From positions 1 to 50,907 of the forward strand of contig JAITOY010000023.1 of the NCBI GenBank assembly GCA_031289775.1: 50,907 nucleotides of DNA, read 5' to 3'. The DNA comes from Synergistaceae bacterium. GTDB lineage: Bacteria; Synergistota; Synergistia; Synergistales; Synergistaceae. Under the pieces are notes generated by a model. That model searched no databases, was not told the DNA's origin, and saw nothing but the letters and a program-made list of their open reading frames with translations. Numbering within the stretch: position 1 is the stretch's first letter; every line of letters begins with the position of its first letter. Made by a program: the position numbers and the translations under genes. Below, one piece after another: positions 50,754 to 50,907 of this stretch.

Positions 50754-50907
50754 ATGACATTTGATCAATTTTTGGAACGAGCTTTTGGAAAATCCTGCAA
50801 GGGATCGAATATCGGGCACAGCGGTTGCTTTGCGATGCTCGCCTGCACAGCCGCATTTTTCCTCATTTGCGTAATAACCGGCGCGGCATGGGCAGGCTAC
50901 GCAGGCG
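50754..50907 (+). CDS. N-terminal part of an exported or membrane protein (cut by window end)
   Basis: Fifty-one codons are visible and the gene runs off the window. After an N-terminal M-T-F-D-Q-F-L-E-R-A-F-G-K-S-C-K segment comes a hydrophobic stretch (C-F-A-M-L-A-C-T-A-A-F-F-L-I-C-V) ending T-G-A-A-W-A-G, like a signal peptide with an A-x-A-type cleavage site and a long n-region. ATG at 50754 has AAAGG seven nt upstream; a TTG at 50748 with GGAAGGAG nine nt upstream is equally good. Family not recognised. Confidence 0.6.
   Translation, partial: MTFDQFLERAFGKSCKGSNIGHSGCFAMLACTAAFFLICVITGAAWAGYAG

Overview
The window is core chromosome of a flagellated bacterium, most likely a member of the Synergistota. 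This is inferred from the mix of traits, since no search could be run. The flagellar and chemotaxis gene order is of the Clostridia/Synergistetes type (FliY instead of plain FliN, CheC and CheD, a MinD-like FlhG, no flhDC). The cell probably has an outer membrane, because a Skp/OmpH chaperone is encoded. TTG and GTG starts are common, and coding DNA is moderately GC-rich.

Left edge (1-1100): a small antitoxin-like ORF, then a stretch of gene debris (C-terminal scrap of unknown origin, a piece of a short-chain dehydrogenase, a piece of a cyclase-family protein), ending at the 3' side of a CAU-anticodon tRNA gene. Minus-strand housekeeping block (1115-9716), in transcription order: dnaG, rpoD, rqcP-like, eno, ridA, yajC, secD, secF, ferredoxin, tRNA. 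It joins primase, the main sigma factor, glycolysis, RidA and the SecDF-YajC translocon accessory proteins.

Plus-strand flagellar/chemotaxis supercluster (10199-42297), after a 482-bp divergent intergenic region: fliE-fliF-fliG-fliH-fliI-fliJ, a lytic transglycosylase, a MotE-like protein, fliK, a terminator, flgD, flgE, a terminator, flbD, motA, motB, fliL, fliM, fliY, cheY, fliO, fliP, fliQ, fliR, flhB, flhA, flhF, flhG, a PilZ protein, cheB, cheA, cheC, cheD, fliA and a FapA (DUF342) protein. It encodes the MS ring, switch, export gate and ATPase, hook, stator and chemotaxis core. flgB, flgC, the distal rod genes, flagellin, cheW, cheR and chemoreceptors are not in the window. Short or overlapping junctions imply strong translational coupling.

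Right part (42385-49726): three uncharacterised proteins, an S1-domain RNA-binding protein, a DUF501 protein, an exported metallo-beta-lactamase-fold hydrolase, folP (apparently without an ordinary start codon), folK, a YgiQ-family radical SAM protein and an OmpH/Skp-like protein. A four-tRNA cluster (Val, Asp, Phe, Gly) follows behind a clear promoter. Beyond tRNA-Gly lies about 500 bp of apparently non-coding DNA with short direct and inverted repeats and a promoter, then the start of an exported or membrane protein cut by the window end.

The best leads are: a phage-tail-like insertion in the hook protein FlgE, an NPTQ instead of NPTH cleavage motif in FlhB, a non-canonical folP start, homopolymer-built alternative hairpins after ompH, the unknown three-gene cassette behind the chemotaxis genes, and signs that both outer tRNA genes border accessory DNA, including repeat pairs that resemble integrase arm sites. 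I did not see a convincing complete novel defence or mobile system.
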